Part shown: positions 34,480 to 46,440 of the stretch, piece after piece
How positions within the stretch are numbered: the first letter of the stretch is position 1
Layout of the letters: every line of letters begins with the position of its first letter
Origin: Notamacropus eugenii
Lineage: Eukaryota; Chordata; Mammalia; Diprotodontia; Macropodidae
Reading direction: 5' to 3'
NCBI RefSeq assembly: GCF_028372415.1
Contig: NC_092875.1
Span: 56,346,919 to 56,410,918 of the forward strand
Length of the DNA: 64,000 nt
Translations under genes and position numbers: made by a program
Notes under the pieces: generated by a model
Databases searched by the model: none
What the model was told of the DNA's origin: nothing
What the model saw: the letters and a program-made list of their open reading frames with translations, nothing else

Positions 34480-35418
34480 TCAATGAGAGATAGGCATTTT
34501 TCTAATAAGTCTCCTCATGGCATCTTTTATATCCTTGTTCCTCATGCTGTAGATAAAGGGGTTCAGCATGGGGGTGATCACAGAATACATCACCGAGGCA
34601 ATTGAGGCCTTCCAGGTGGAGTGGGTAGCTGAGGAACTCAGATACACTCCAAGTCCAGTGCCATAAAATAATGAAACAACAGAGAGGTGAGACCCACAGG
34701 TAGAAAAGGCTTTATATTTTCCCCCAGAAGATGAGACTCTCAGTAAGGAGGTACATATCTGACCATAAGAGAAAAGGATCCCTGTAAGGGGGAGAATACC
34801 CAGAAGACCAATTTCTAAATACATGAAGATGTCGTTGATGAGGGTGTTAGAACAAGAGAGCTTTGTAACCTTACTATTATCACAGAAAAAATGAGGAACT
34901 TCACGTTTGCTACAGAACGACAGCCGTGCCACCAATAAGGTGTGGAGAGTGGAGTTTAGAAGACTAATAGTCCATGAGATTAGAACCAGGAGGCCACAAA
35001 GCCTTGAATTCATTATGGTGACATAGTGCAGAGGATGACAGATGGCCACAAAACGGTCATAGGCCATCACAGAGAGGAGAAAATTATCTAAAAAACCAAA
35101 AAACATGACAAAATGCATTTGGGTAAGGCATCCAGCATAGGAGATAACCTTACTTTGTGTTATGATGTTCAGCAGCATCTTGGGGACTGTAGTGGACACC
35201 AGACAAAGATCAATAAAGGACAGATTAGAGAGGAAGAAGTACATTGGGGTGTGGAGATGGGAGTCAGAGCCAATGGCTAGCATGATGGTAATGTTTCCAA
35301 CCACAGTGACTATGTATATGCCCAGGAAGAGCCCAAAGAGGGGCAGCTGCTGCTCTGGCTTCTCAGAAAGTCCCAGGAGAAGGAATTCTGATATATGTGT
35401 TTGGTTTTCTGGTCCCAT
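34480..35418 (-). CDS. Olfactory receptor, family 1-like, intact (312 aa)
   Basis: Intact seven-transmembrane odorant receptor of 312 residues, the usual class II length. Visible landmarks are an N-glycosylation site NQT at residues 5-7, GN in TM1 (41-42), LHTPMY (55-60), the TM3 cysteine C97, [10 protein letters not shown] (118-127, DRF in place of the common DRY), HFFCD with C179 in loop 2, SY in TM5 (217-218), [13 protein letters not shown] (236-248) and [12 protein letters not shown] (283-294). Overall wording resembles the OR1D/OR1E/OR1J type, but I cannot assign a subfamily. Family knowledge: such receptors bind odorants and signal through G-olf and adenylyl cyclase III in olfactory cilia, one receptor per neuron. 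The start was chosen because MGPENQT is shared by all three copies, with a splice acceptor 13-14 bases upstream. It lies in tandem unit 2, in the same orientation as its neighbours. An AATAAA on the minus strand at 34220-34225 may serve as polyadenylation signal. Confidence 0.95.
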   Translation of the reverse strand: MGPENQTHISEFLLLGLSEKPEQQLPLFGLFLGIYIVTVVGNITIMLAIGSDSHLHTPMYFFLSNLSFIDLCLVSTTVPKMLLNIITQSKVISYAGCLTQMHFVMFFGFLDNFLLSVMAYDRFVAICHPLHYVTIMNSRLCGLLVLISWTISLLNSTLHTLLVARLSFCSKREVPHFFCDNSKVTKLSCSNTLINDIFMYLEIGLLGILPLTGILFSYGQICTSLLRVSSSGGKYKAFSTCGSHLSVVSLFYGTGLGVYLSSSATHSTWKASIASVMYSVITPMLNPFIYSMRNKDIKDAMRRLIRKMPISH

Positions 35419-35430
35419 GCATCTGGTGTA

Positions 35431-35455
35431 TCTGCAAGGACAAAGATGTGGAAAG
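35431..35455 (-). promoter_or_regulatory. Likely 3' splice site before the unit 2 receptor start
   Basis: On the minus strand a pyrimidine-rich tract ends in TTGCAG, with AG at 35432-35433, 13 bases upstream of the ATG at 35416-35418. Mammalian OR genes usually have a 5' noncoding exon spliced to a single coding exon at such a site. The same arrangement occurs in the other copies at 53547-53548 and 9360-9361 (TTGTAG). The matching 5' exon was not found. Confidence 0.6.
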
Positions 35456-35509
35456 AGCCTAAAGTGGAAATACAGGCACCTTATATTTTTGCAACAGAAA
35501 GAAAACTAG

Positions 35510-35670
35510 ATATGGATTCAAAAGACTCAAGTTTCAAGTCCAGATTTACCACTGAATGTCTGTGTGATCTTAGGCAATTCACAACCTCTTGATTAGATTC
35601 AATTTCCTCATATGTAAAATAAAGTTGATTTTGGTGGTCTAGTTTCTTTCTAGGTCTCTCATCCCAGGAA
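35510..35670 (+). repeat. MIR-like SINE upstream of the unit 2 receptor
   Basis: Counterpart of 9430-9580, directly upstream of the receptor's likely intron 3' end. Confidence 0.55.
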
Positions 35671-35774
35671 AGTCCATTGACCGTACTTAGAACTGAAGAA
35701 ATTATGAAGGAAATGAAAAATCTCTTCTGAATAACAATATTCATTGAAGTTAAAAGTGTTCTGTGGACTAAACA

Positions 35775-35900
35775 CAAAAGAAAATGAGGCTGGGGACCTT
35801 GTACAGCCTTTAACTCAACTCAAAGTCAACCGCAAGTCATGTCATCATCTTGATGTCATGTTCCTCTTTGAGAAAGAAGAACAAACACAACCTATGAGTG
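35775..35900 (+). repeat. RTE-tailed SINE fragment, unit 2
   Basis: Counterpart of 16135-16265, followed by a CT-rich run at 35908-36045. Confidence 0.6.
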
Positions 35901-35907
35901 AGTAACA

Positions 35908-36045
35908 GCTCCTCTTCCCTCCCTTCTCCTCCCCCCTCCTCCTCTTCTATGTGCCCCTCCCCTCTCCCCCTCCACTCCCCACCTCTCTCCTGTACTTTCC
36001 TGTCCTGTCCTTTCCTTTCATTTCCTTTCCTCTCATCTTCTACCC
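35908..36045. repeat. CT-rich low-complexity run, unit 2
   Basis: Polypyrimidine tract following the SINE fragment, with TCCTTTCC repeats at the end. Confidence 0.8.
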
Positions 36046-36364
36046 AGGGGAAGAAATGGCCAAAATCTGCCTTTTTTCCTTGAGGTTTATTGCCTGCATT
36101 ACTTGTTCAAAGATCAAGTCTTAAGCTCAATTCACTCTGGAGCTCAAATACTGGACAACAGGTCCCCACCCACCTAGCACAGGTTGAAAGTAATTACAAA
36201 ATAGTAATTCTTTCTCTTTTACTTGGGAACCCTGAGGGTCTTTCTCTCCCAGGTAGATTTTTTTATATTAAAGGGCCCATTCCTTGAGTAACTACTTAAA
36301 GGAGCTTATTCATTGAATGAGTGTGTCTCACTCGAAGTGAGAAGGTGATAAGACCTTAGCCTGA

Positions 36365-36575
36365 AAGGGCCTGAGTCTCTCCTTGCATCCTGGACCATCT
36401 TCAGTCTTCCTGAAGAATATCAGGCTCTTGGACCCAGATGGCTCAGGAGAAGAAAGTGAGGTTGGTGACCTTCACAGCTCTCCCTCACTGAAATCGAAGT
36501 CAACTGCAAGTCATGTCATCCCCTTGATGTCATGGTCCTCTTTGAAAATGAAGGACAAACACAACAGTAGTAATA
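36365..36575 (+). repeat. RTE-tailed SINE, 3' part, unit 2
   Basis: Counterpart of 16725-16925, with the same head truncation. Confidence 0.6.
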
Positions 36576-36589
36576 ATAAAGAGAGGTAG

Positions 36590-36795
36590 ACTTTGTATTG
36601 TGTTTTATTGAATACAAAGCACTTCACATGTTATCTTATTTCTCACAACTTTGAATTTTGTTCTACTGTTTTTCATATTTTACAGAAGAAATAATTGAGG
36701 CTGAAAAAAGGCTAAGTGACTTGTACAGGGTCACACAGCTAGGATGTTTCAGAGTGAAGATTTGAACTCAGGTCTTCCTAAGTCCAAGTCTAGTA
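36590..36795 (-). repeat. MIR-like SINE, unit 2, at a deletion edge
   Basis: Same repeat as 16935-17125. Immediately after it unit 2 jumps to sequence equivalent to unit 1 position 18890. Confidence 0.6.
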
Positions 36796-36799
36796 CCAT

Positions 36800-39195
36800 A
36801 GAGTTGACCTTATAGCTGGATAAACTTTCTAGGTAGGGTTATAATATAATAGAGTCATGTATTTAGATTTGGAAAGTTTCTTATGTCATCTATCCTGCCT
36901 CTGTATATATCTGAGGAAATTGATTGTCAGAAGTGACATGGCCAATATGACACTGATGACTGTGCCTGGAACAAAGTGCTTAAAAATAGGGTGGGTTTTT
37001 TTTTGGTTGCTCTTTGATGAGTGGCAAAGACAGGAAACTACATCAGATCTTCTACATATTTATCCCTTCTTTTGGAACATAGATAGTGTTTCTCCTACAG
37101 GTGAATTCTGTACTATCCTCTATAGTGAAGAGCAGAGTAACCATTAGACTCATTCCAAGACTTAAGGCAGGGCTACCTGAATTCTTCAGCCAGTATGGCC
37201 TGCCTGGGTTGTGAGTATGGAAGTCATTGGCTTGAGGAGCGGATGTGGATTCAACAAAAGAACAACTCACCCAATGAAACAAAATTTCTACTGTTAAAAT
37301 TGTCCTAAAGGATAGACAGATTATCAGAGCATAGAAAGAGTTAAAGTATCAAATACCAAAATGCAGGCACCCTTAGAACATAGAGTGTCTAACCTACCTT
37401 ATTCCAACAACATAATTTTACAAGTAATGACAGTGAGATCTGGTGAGGAAGAAAAGTGACTTGTCCAAAATCACACAAATAGCCAGTAACAAAGTTAGGA
37501 ATAAAACCCCAGTCTTCCAATTCAGTCTGTTCCAATACATTGTAACTATGAGATCTAACAGTAAATTCATAAGAGAAGTGATTTTTGCTTCTCCTATCCA
37601 GACCCCTGAGAATTCCTGCTCATTCCCATTGCTTGCACTTCAAATAAAAATTTCATCCCTTCCTCAACCCATGTGTAGTAATAGTTTGTCTAAATCATTC
37701 TCACAACTTTCTCCTTGGAAGGACACCTAAGAATTCCAATCCTCTCCCTCCCCCTCCCCCCAAATCTTCTATCTTCTTTTACTCCTTTTGCTTATAGGAA
37801 ATAGACAGCTACCTCATTAACTTATAAAGTAGACTGAATCCTTCTTTGAGTTGTCTCTCCTCTAACCCTGTGGGTAGTCCAGCTCTCTGGGTGGTGCAGA
37901 GCATAGCCTACTAGACCTCTCCCAGCTTTTAGAGTTGGAATGCTTGTGTCCTGGTTTCTGTCTTTGGGAACAGTATATGAGCCCCTCTGTCTTTGTTAAG
38001 TATCACAATGGAAAATTCTTTATGTGTTGTTGCTCAGAGATTTCCTGGATGATGGGATATGTGCACGTAAGAACATGGATCCATACTAGTCTTTGTTCCC
38101 TCCCACTGTAATGACAATAACAGTAAATTCTTTAAAGTGATTTAAAGTTACCAAATATTTCTGCAAACATAGAAATTTTAAATTCCAGTATAACCTGTGA
38201 AATACATTGGGTACTTGCTGTCCTATTTCATGGTGTCATTGCAGAGAAGAGAATTAAATTGCCCAAGATGCTACAAGTAGTCAGTAGGAGGACTGGGGCC
38301 TAAACCAAGTTTTCTTCATTCTGAATCTGGGGCTCTTTTCACCTGCTCTTCGAACTTTCAGTCATAGTGAACTCTGGACTCAAAGCTAGAACAGACTGTT
38401 TCAGACTGGACTAGATTGGTCTCTGAGTGCAATTTTGTTTGGCTTGTCATTTTCCCTCTATTTCTAAGGAAGAAAGTTACCTCTGCCTTCTTTCCTTTCA
38501 TCTTCTTTCCCTTTCCTCATAATACTTACAAGTTGGAATGATCTTGCTTTTCTCCTGGACTGTTGTCAGGAAGAAAGATACCAGCTTTGTCTCCACTGGA
38601 GAAAACAGAAATGGCCTCAGGCATGTGGAAAGATGTCTGAGTGAGATACAAATGGATTGTCTCCTATCCTGGAACACATGGTTTCCCCGGCAGTTGTAGC
38701 AGATAGGGGAAATTTATGATTTGTAGAATCAGGTAGATTCATCCCCATGACTCCTAATTAGGCAAATCATATAATTGTCTTTCCATTTCTGGAGCATCTC
38801 AGTTACCTGTGGGACAACAGAGAACCTTGGCAGAAAGCTTCCTAACAATGAAACTATACAACAATGGAATTGACTGTTTTATGGAGCAGTAGATTACCCA
38901 GCACTAGTGACTTTCAAGAAGATGTTGGGGACTGCTTATCTTGATTACTGTAGAGAGTGTTAATTATTTGGAAAGTGTTTGAACTAAATGAATGCTGAAG
39001 TCCCTTCTGGTTCTAACCACCTATGAATTTATAAATGGGCTTCATTGTAAATTAATGAAGCACTCTTTACTGTAAATGCCCTAAAAGAATAAAAGAATAT
39101 GTGGCAGGGATAGTGGATTCCTTTCTCATGGTGGTGGTTGATAGTTGAAATCCCTTCCAATAAATCATTGAATGGGATATCTCATTGGAGGTGTT
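36800..39195. other. Unit DNA, right part of unit 2
   Basis: Matches 18895-21250. It contains MIR-like pieces (about 37420-37560, 38100-38345). No long frame with recognisable protein is present. Confidence 0.6.
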
Positions 39196-39699
39196 GCCTG
39201 AGAAGAAACCCAATAATAGAGCCTTTGGGAACATGGCCCAAGTTTGTTGGTGAATTCTTTGTATAGTAGCATCAGTTTCTTTCTATAACTCCCATTTTCC
39301 TCCTGATGTGAAGCACCTTAGATTTTCTTTCCCAAAAACTAGAATACATGTGAAGGGGTGTCTGGATAGCATATACATGAGACTCTCTCTCTCCCATAGC
39401 CTTCTGTCATGGCATGCAGCATGGCACTGTCCTGCTCTTTTTATCTCTTGGGGCTCACTTGCTTTTTTTTCTTTCTCCAACCTGCCCTGACATCAGAATG
39501 TCTGTCCCCTCCCCTCACAAAAGCATGTAGTCAAGCATGATCACAAGCATTTGTCTAAAAGTCACTATGCTCCTTTTCACAGTCTCATGGATAATGCTAG
39601 TATGAAGGGGATGCCTTCCTAATCTTCAGTATTTCCTAATCCTGAACAGTGAGATGCTTCTGATTTAAAAAAATTCACTCACCATAGCATCATTAATTC

Positions 39700-41240
39700 T
39701 TTCTTAAAAGGTTGTCTTTTTATTATTCAAAATCTGCCTTCTCTTTCACCATACCCCCCCATCATACAATTAAATAGCAAAGAAAAACAAAACCCCTGTT
39801 ACTCACATATATTATCAACCAAAACAAATTTCTTCATTGGACATGTCAAAAAATTTATGCCTTACTCTGCACTGTGAGTCCTTTTCCTTTCAATTAGGAC
39901 ACAAACCCTATGTATCATCATTAGTCCTTGGACTATGCATTGCAATGATCAGACTTCCTAATTCTTTCAAAACCATAGATCTTTAACCTTATGGTCATTG
40001 TATTAATTGTTCCCCTAGTTCTTTTCACTTCCAGCTTTATCAGTTCTTATAAGTTCTTAACAAGGATTGTCTGAAATCATTCCTTTCATCATTCATTACA
40101 GCACAATAGTGTTCTATCACATTTATATACCATAACCTGTTCAGTCATTTCCTACTTGATGGACGTCACCTCAAATGATTATTCTTTGCCACTCAAAAGG
40201 CTATAAATATTGTGCACATCCTTAGAGTTTGTTTTGTTTACAGTTTATCTCTCTCTTATTCTACCCTTTCTGTAATTCCTCCTACACCAGTTTCCCTCCT
40301 TTTTCCTGGTCAGTGAAATGTTTCTTTCTGTATCCATCACTGTGTGTCTTAATATACATTCTTCCAGACTAATTCAAATGAGAGCAAGGTTCAAGTGTCA
40401 ACCTCACACCACTGTCTGTTTTCAAGGATTTCTGCTTGTGCACTCTGATGATATGAGATTATTTCCCCAAACATACTTTTTCTTTCCTCCCCCTACTATA
40501 TTCCTCTTCTTCTTAATTTCCACTCTTCTATTAAGACCATCAAAACATAGTGGAACCACTCCCAGGTCTTCTCTCTACTTGGACTATGACCCCTGATGAT
40601 TTTATCAGTCAAAGGGGACAAATGTATCATCTCCCAATATTGGAATGTAAGTAGTTTGTACTTGCTTAATTCTTTATCATTGTTCATTCAGGTTTAGACT
40701 TTTATGTTTCTCTTCACTCTTGTGTTAGAATTCCAAGGTTTCTACACAGCGCTTGTCCTTCCAACTGGAATGTTTGGAAGTCTTCTATTTCATTAAAAAT
40801 TCATTTTCCCCCTGGGGGGAGTTATAGTCTGTTTGGTTGTAGTATTTATTGCTGGCTGTGAACCTAGATATTTTGCCTTCCAGAATGCCGTATTCCAAGA
40901 TCTCTATTTCTTTCTGGTGGTGGCTATCAAACTGTGTGTGATCTTAATTGTTGCTCCTTAACACTTGAATACTTTCCTTTTGTTGGTATTCAGAACTTTT
41001 TTTTTAAACCCTGGAAGCCCTGGATTATGGCTGTAATACTTCTGGGAGTTTTCATTTTGGGACTTCTTTTAGATGTGACTGGTAGATTCCTTCTATTTCT
41101 ACTTTACATTCTGCTTCTAAGAAATCTGAGCTATTTTCTTTAAAAATTTCTAGCTCTATCCAGCTTTGGTCATGGTATTCAAGCATTCCTGTGAGTCTTA
41201 ATTTTTTTTCTTCTCAATCTTTCCAGGCAAATTGTTTTTG
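39700..41240 (-). mobile_element. Old L1/HAL1-type LINE, unit 3 copy
   Basis: Fullest copy of the 3' region plus ORF1 C-terminal and RRM parts on the minus strand (about 40730-41235). It stops at 41240, where a plus-strand L1 reverse-transcriptase piece begins. Confidence 0.6.
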
Positions 41241-41244
41241 ATGT

Positions 41245-41770
41245 GAGATACTGGCAAAGATATTACAGCAAAAATCACAAGGATCATACACTATAACCAC
41301 GTGGAATTACTATCAGGTTTACAGGAGTGGTTCAATATTAGAAAAAGCTAACAGCATAATTGTCCATCTCTATAATAAAATCAACAGAAATCTTATGATT
41401 TTATGACTAGATGCAGAAAAAGTCTTTGAAAAATAAAACACCCATGCCTATTGAAAACACTAGAGAGCATAGTAATAAATGTAACTTTTCTTAAAATGAT
41501 AAGAAGTATCTATCTGTAAACATCTGCAAACATTATCTGTAATGGGGATAAGATAGAAGTCTTCTCAATATGACAAAAGATGAAGTAAGGATGCCCATTA
41601 TCACCACATTATTTTATTAGAAATACTATCTATCACAATAAGAGAAGAAAAAGAAATTGGAAGAATGCTAAAAAAATTATTTTTAATGTAATTGTAATTT
41701 AATGTAATAAAATAAGAAATCAAATATAGTTGATATGAAAAAGAATCTGCTTACTTTCTAAGGAAAATGG
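41245..41770 (+). mobile_element. L1 ORF2 reverse-transcriptase fragment, unit 3
   Basis: Matches 29655-30190 in order (the 'actggcaaagatattacagc' stretch through 'gaagaaaaagaaattgg'). No long frame remains. Confidence 0.6.
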
Positions 41771-42083
41771 TTTCTCTGAGATATTATTCACTCTACGTAC
41801 AGTCTGTACAGGTGTCATGGGGCTGATGAAAAGTAGCTGAGTAGGATTAGAGTTGTCCTGGGACATAGAAGAGAGAAAGAGGTAGAACCTCTTTCTAAAT
41901 TTACAGGAAGTTCTTTGGCTGAAGGCTTGAGAGAAATCAAAGAGATTTTTATTGAAATCATATTCTTAACCTCTACCAAAACATAGAAAAGCAAGGAAAT
42001 GTCAACCTAGATTGATTGAACTGAGCAGAGAACTTCTAGAAGGATGGAGGATTTGTCATAGGAGAAATTTTTCTCTAAGCCCT

Positions 42084-42549
42084 TGTAAAAGTAATTTAAG
42101 TGGACACATCTTTTTCATTCATTACTAAGTCCATTAAATCACATTAAGCCTGTGGTAGGAGGATTTTGATGAATGGGTGGAGCAGGAAGAGGCAGAGCTA
42201 CAACAGAGATGAGATGAAGTTAGTCTTGAGAGAAGTCAGATTTAGGAAGAATGCAGATTCCTGGGTAGCTTGAGTGATTTTGTGATTGTGATTTTGTTTA
42301 AGACAGCATGCTTGTGATGAGTGTAATGTACCTGGTTTGTGGGAAGCCTAATAGGGGGAAGGCTTGGGGATGGTGCTGTCCTCTGCATTGTTATTGTGTA
42401 TAGATTTTTGTTGCTGTGATGGATTTGGGTCTGAATAAATGTTTTGACTCTGCCTTCCATGTGGAGAGTCTGTGGTATTCTGCAATTCTGAATTGTGCCA
42501 TGATATTCATGGCTGCCATGGGCACTGTGAATATTGCATTGGTGCTACA
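42084..42549 (+). mobile_element. Possible solo LTR, family 'C', unit 3 (fossil)
   Basis: An insertion relative to unit 2 (site near 30500) that starts with TGTAAAAG and ends with CTACA, with an AATAAA near 42435. Flanks resume unit order. Flanking duplication is weak, so the LTR identity is a guess from its edges and length. Confidence 0.45.
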
Positions 42550-42744
42550 ACCTTCTCTGAAGTAACTGACCTTGGATAAATCTTCCATTTGATTTTTCTT
42601 TCAGTGCAGGTTGCAAAGATCTTCTTTCTTCCCCTGTCATATAAAGGCATGGAATGCACATCAGTGAGTGAGATGAAAATCACTCCCATGGAGACATTTA
42701 ATGGAAGGAGTTGTGAGAGAGTCCCAGAGAAACAAAGAAAATGG

Positions 42745-42842
42745 AAAAGGAAGGAAGGAAGGAGGAAGGGAAAGAGAGAGAGAAAAAGAAATAGATAGAT
42801 TCATAGACAGAGACAGATATAGAAAGACAGAGACAGAAAGAA
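42745..42842. repeat. (GGAA)n/(GA)n purine-rich microsatellite
   Basis: Purine tract at the site equivalent to 30724-30822, with a different repeat unit. Confidence 0.85.
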
Positions 42843-43094
42843 AACTAATCTTCCTCTTCAGCCAAACCTTCCAGCTCCCAGCAGCTCTGAAAATTAGATT
42901 TTTTAAATCTGAAATTCTGGTGATTTGCACTGCTATTCGTCGTACCTTGTAGAGGCTCTTTATGGCATCTAGATTAGTGAACATGTATAGGTAGTTTTCC
43001 CCCTTCCCTTCCCTTCCTTTTCTCTTTAAAACTCATTGGATTGGATTGGTAAATCTTCGGGGAAATGGATTTGTGTCATTTCAAATAAATTCAA

Positions 43095-43225
43095 ATTCAA
43101 CAAACATACAGTAAAGTGCTACTATGTGCAAGATGCTCTTTTAGGTGCTTGGTGATAGAAAGACAAAAACAAAATCTTCCTTCAGGAAATCAGATTGTAC
43201 ACGGAAGATACAATATACATAATAC
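43095..43225 (+). repeat. CORE/MON1-like SINE piece, unit 3
   Basis: Counterpart of 31050-31190 ('gtgctactatgtgcaagatg'). Confidence 0.5.
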
Positions 43226-44111
43226 AAAATACATAGCATATACAAAGTAATGCAATGTTGTTAACTACTGTGCATGGCTAAAAGCTCTTCATTTCCACAT
43301 TGTTAGCCTCGCCCAGAAATTCTAATCCTATTCTCAGACAGTACCTTCCTAAACTTCTTTTCAGCATCAGCATTTCCCTTCTGAAACTCATGTCTGCAAT
43401 CAGTTGCAACAACGAAAACATCGTCTGTGCTTAGTTTTTTGTCTCAGATTTTGGAATTTTTAGCAACTGTTTCCCAATTCTTTCAAGCAGGTAGATTTGT
43501 GTCAAAATGAATATCTAGTACTGTATAGAAATCAAGGGAAGTTTTCCCTCATATCCTGGATCTATTCCCCAGGGAGATAGATGTCTCCATCAGGAGAGAT
43601 TGTGACATAGAGAATTCTCTTAGCAAGAAATGACTAAGCATACCAATTTATCTCTCTGACTTCTGACTCTTCTTGAATGGCCTCTCATCTGACAATGCCT
43701 ATATATCCATATTTGGGGGAAAAAGTAGTTTTTTGTTTTAGAGAACCCAACTTCCTTTTCTTTCAGAAGAGACATATTTGTATTAATTATTTCTAATTGT
43801 TCTTTTTTCTTTCCTCTGTGGTACTTTCCTCCTTATTTAAACTCCTCACAAATCAACGTTTCTTTACCCCGTCATAAGCATTTTTTTTTTTACTTCTTTT
43901 TAAAACCGAAACTCCTTTTCATTTTGAGAGGAACACTTCCTTATCCCTAATGTGCAACAGAGTGGAGATGCAAATTTTAGGGCCCCTTTTCTTCCTTTCT
44001 ATGAGTCAGACCAACCTGCACTTTGAATATATATCACTATTTTCTGATTTTGGCAGAAAGAGAATCAGGATATACCATTTAGGTTTCTGAAGATTTCTGT
44101 GTGTTTGCCAT

Positions 44112-44706
44112 TGTGAGAGTAAGCACTCCAATATACATGGGGGCCTGCTATTACAAGTTCTCAGATCTGCATTCATAAAAGTAAAGGCAACTTTTGAGTG
44201 GTTAGCAATCACTTTAATTCAAGCACATATATCATTCCTTTAACCAAGAACTTATATCATTCACCTAGGTTAGGGGAGTCAGCTCCCTGAACTTCAAAGA
44301 AAATACAGAGCATCCAAAAGTCAACTGACATGGCTTCCCCTACCTGACCATCAATAGACAGGTCCAACTCTCTGACCATATTTACCAGAGAGAGGAGCAC
44401 GGACATCTGGGTTCTTCAAGCCAGGGGACTCTTTAGCAGCTTCCCAGAATCCTCATCGGGCCAAACAAACACTTCTAGTCAGTAAACCCCAAAATAAAAT
44501 TGGCACCTCAGTCTTTATACACCTTTTTTGAGCCAGAGGGCATCACATTCCTTGAGAACTAGTGCCTCATTAGCAAAAGGCATGGACCTTCCTACAAATC
44601 TTCCCAGCTCTTCAATATGTGGGAAAGATCTTCCTTAATCACATTATTCACAGGTACTTTTAGTAAAACAAAGAAAGTGAAAGATCCTACTTTGCTTGCC
44701 CTAGCA
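44112..44706 (-). mobile_element. Solo LTR, family 'B', independent insertion in unit 3 (fossil)
   Basis: About 595 bases from TG to CA, flanked by a perfect five-base duplication GCCAT (44107-44111 and 44707-44711). Units 1 and 2 have the uninterrupted sequence at this place (near 6800 and 32855). Its reverse complement matches 1450-2105. It is placed at a different site from the unit 1 and unit 2 copies. It is a single LTR with no internal part. Confidence 0.8.
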
Positions 44707-45152
44707 GCCATATCCCCTGGAAGCAAGATACTCAGTCCTATGCAATTCTTGCTAACAATTCTTGGAGCCAGTATCCATGGAGAACAGATCAATGACAAAT
44801 GCCCATAAATATTACTCTGGACTATTTTATGAGGTAGTGAGTTCCTTCTCACTGGAAGGGGACAAATTGGATTTAGACTTTACAGATAGCTTGGAGATCA
44901 TGTAGTAAAACTCCCTGCTGTTAAAAATTAGGAAACTGGAACTAAGAAAGATTAAGAGACTTGGCCAAGAACAATAACCAGTAAATAATAGAGGTAATAT
45001 TTAAAGCAAATCTTATTCAAAGTCATATGCCTACCAGAGCTACATAGTTTTGATTTTATATATTATCAAAAGGACACTTTCAACTGTAGGAAGCAGATCT
45101 AGAGGATCATTAATGCCTCTTATAGAGCTCGTGATTCTAAGATGATGATAGT

Positions 45153-45536
45153 TGTGAGAAACAAGGAAGAAGTTCTGTTTCCACAGAGTTGTGACCTAGC
45201 ATGGTCAGGTTAGAGGTCAGAATTTTGTGTGCAGGCTTGATGAGCTGTTTGAGGGAAAGTCAGTCAGAGAGGAGAATATGAAGTCATGTGGCCAGTGGAT
45301 GGTGGGGCATGGAGTCCAAAATTCAGAACAGTATAAGAAGTTTCTATTGGTCTGCATAAGTTGTAGTCTTCCTATAGCCTTACTTAGAAACTACCTACTC
45401 ATTCAAGGGAATGAATGTAGAACGCACTCCCTCCTCCTGAAGAGGGGTGGTGACAACTTTGGCCAAAGTGTTCAATCCTTCTGAACTCTAATAAATTTTC
45501 CTTGATACCCTTTTGTGTGTCAAGTGTTTCTCCAAT
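45153..45536 (+). repeat. Left LTR of the retrovirus-like element
   Basis: Begins TGTGAG and contains an AATAAA near 45490. It matches 51042-51426 throughout. Confidence 0.75.
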
Positions 45537-46209
45537 AATTTGGCACCTAAAGTCGGGCTTGGCTCACTGACTCAGGCGAATTGATATAAAAGACAGGGAG
45601 AGCACTCTTGAAAATTTGTTTTTTATAATCCCTGTAAGTTAAATCTACTCTTTTCAACAAGAGATCTTGAACCTTGTTCAAGGAATTTAGAGGAACTGGA
45701 GAGGAACTTGTCAGCTGACCAGGTGAGCCAGGATACTGGACAAAGATCAGACCAGTTCGAGAACTTACACTCTGTGTTGGTCTTTTACTGAGAGAGTGAA
45801 GGTTGCTGAGGCAATCTCTTTGTGGGTCATATCCCTATCCAGGAGTTTCCTTGTTGGCCCTAAGCTAATGAATGAACTTGGACAGAGTCCAGGGAATTTG
45901 AGCAATGGAAGTGAGGAGAACCCCTGAGGATTAGGGAGCAATGTAATCCTTAAAATTGACTAGAAACCACAAGTTTTTGACTGGTCTGAATTCAAATTTG
46001 AAACTGATGTGCACTCTATAATGCTCTGTTAACTGTGCTTTCTGTGTGTGTTTGTGAAGTGTTTTTTAAATGGAGTCAGCCAGCAAGAAATGTCTTCTCT
46101 TTATTTTCCCTTCTCCTACCCCTATTCCCTGGAGCAGTTTCAGAGGAGTGAGTGTAGTGGAGGGAGGACAGAGAAAAGAGAGAGAGAGAGAGAGAGAGAG
46201 AGTATAGTG

Positions 46210-46440
46210 AAGGATCAGCCTATTCAGGAGAATTCCAGCAAGAATTTTGCCAGCAATGATTAAGAGAGAGACCCCTCTGTGATTGTCGCAGGACAATCTA
46301 TTCCCTCTACCTTTGTAGAGATGGACAATGGTGGCATCCTTGAACTCTTGGGGGATAACTTCCTCTTGCCATATAACCTGGAAAATTTCAGTCAACTTTT
46401 TTTATGGCAATGGTCCCCCTACCTTTTAAATCTCAGCTAG
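46210..46440 (-). mobile_element. RTE-type LINE fragment inside the LTR element
   Basis: The minus strand reads WQEEVIPQEFKDATIVHLYKGRGNRLSCDNHRGVSLLIIAGKILAGILLNRL, the reverse-transcriptase entry of the same family as 2348-3790, a part that copy lacks. It is adjacent to an (AG)n run at 46177-46202. Confidence 0.75.

Larger units (their letters stand above)
23188..39195. repeat. Tandem segmental duplication, unit 2
   Basis: Starts where the sequence matches window position 1 and ends near 39195, where the match to unit 1 position 21250 stops abruptly. Sequence equivalent to position 1165 of unit 1 then begins. It carries the intact receptor at 34480-35418. Relative to unit 1 it lacks positions 17125-18895 (joined near 36795) and the 21250-23187 stretch. 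It holds an internally deleted HAL1 (24249-25619) and retains an L1 ORF2 region. Confidence 0.85.
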
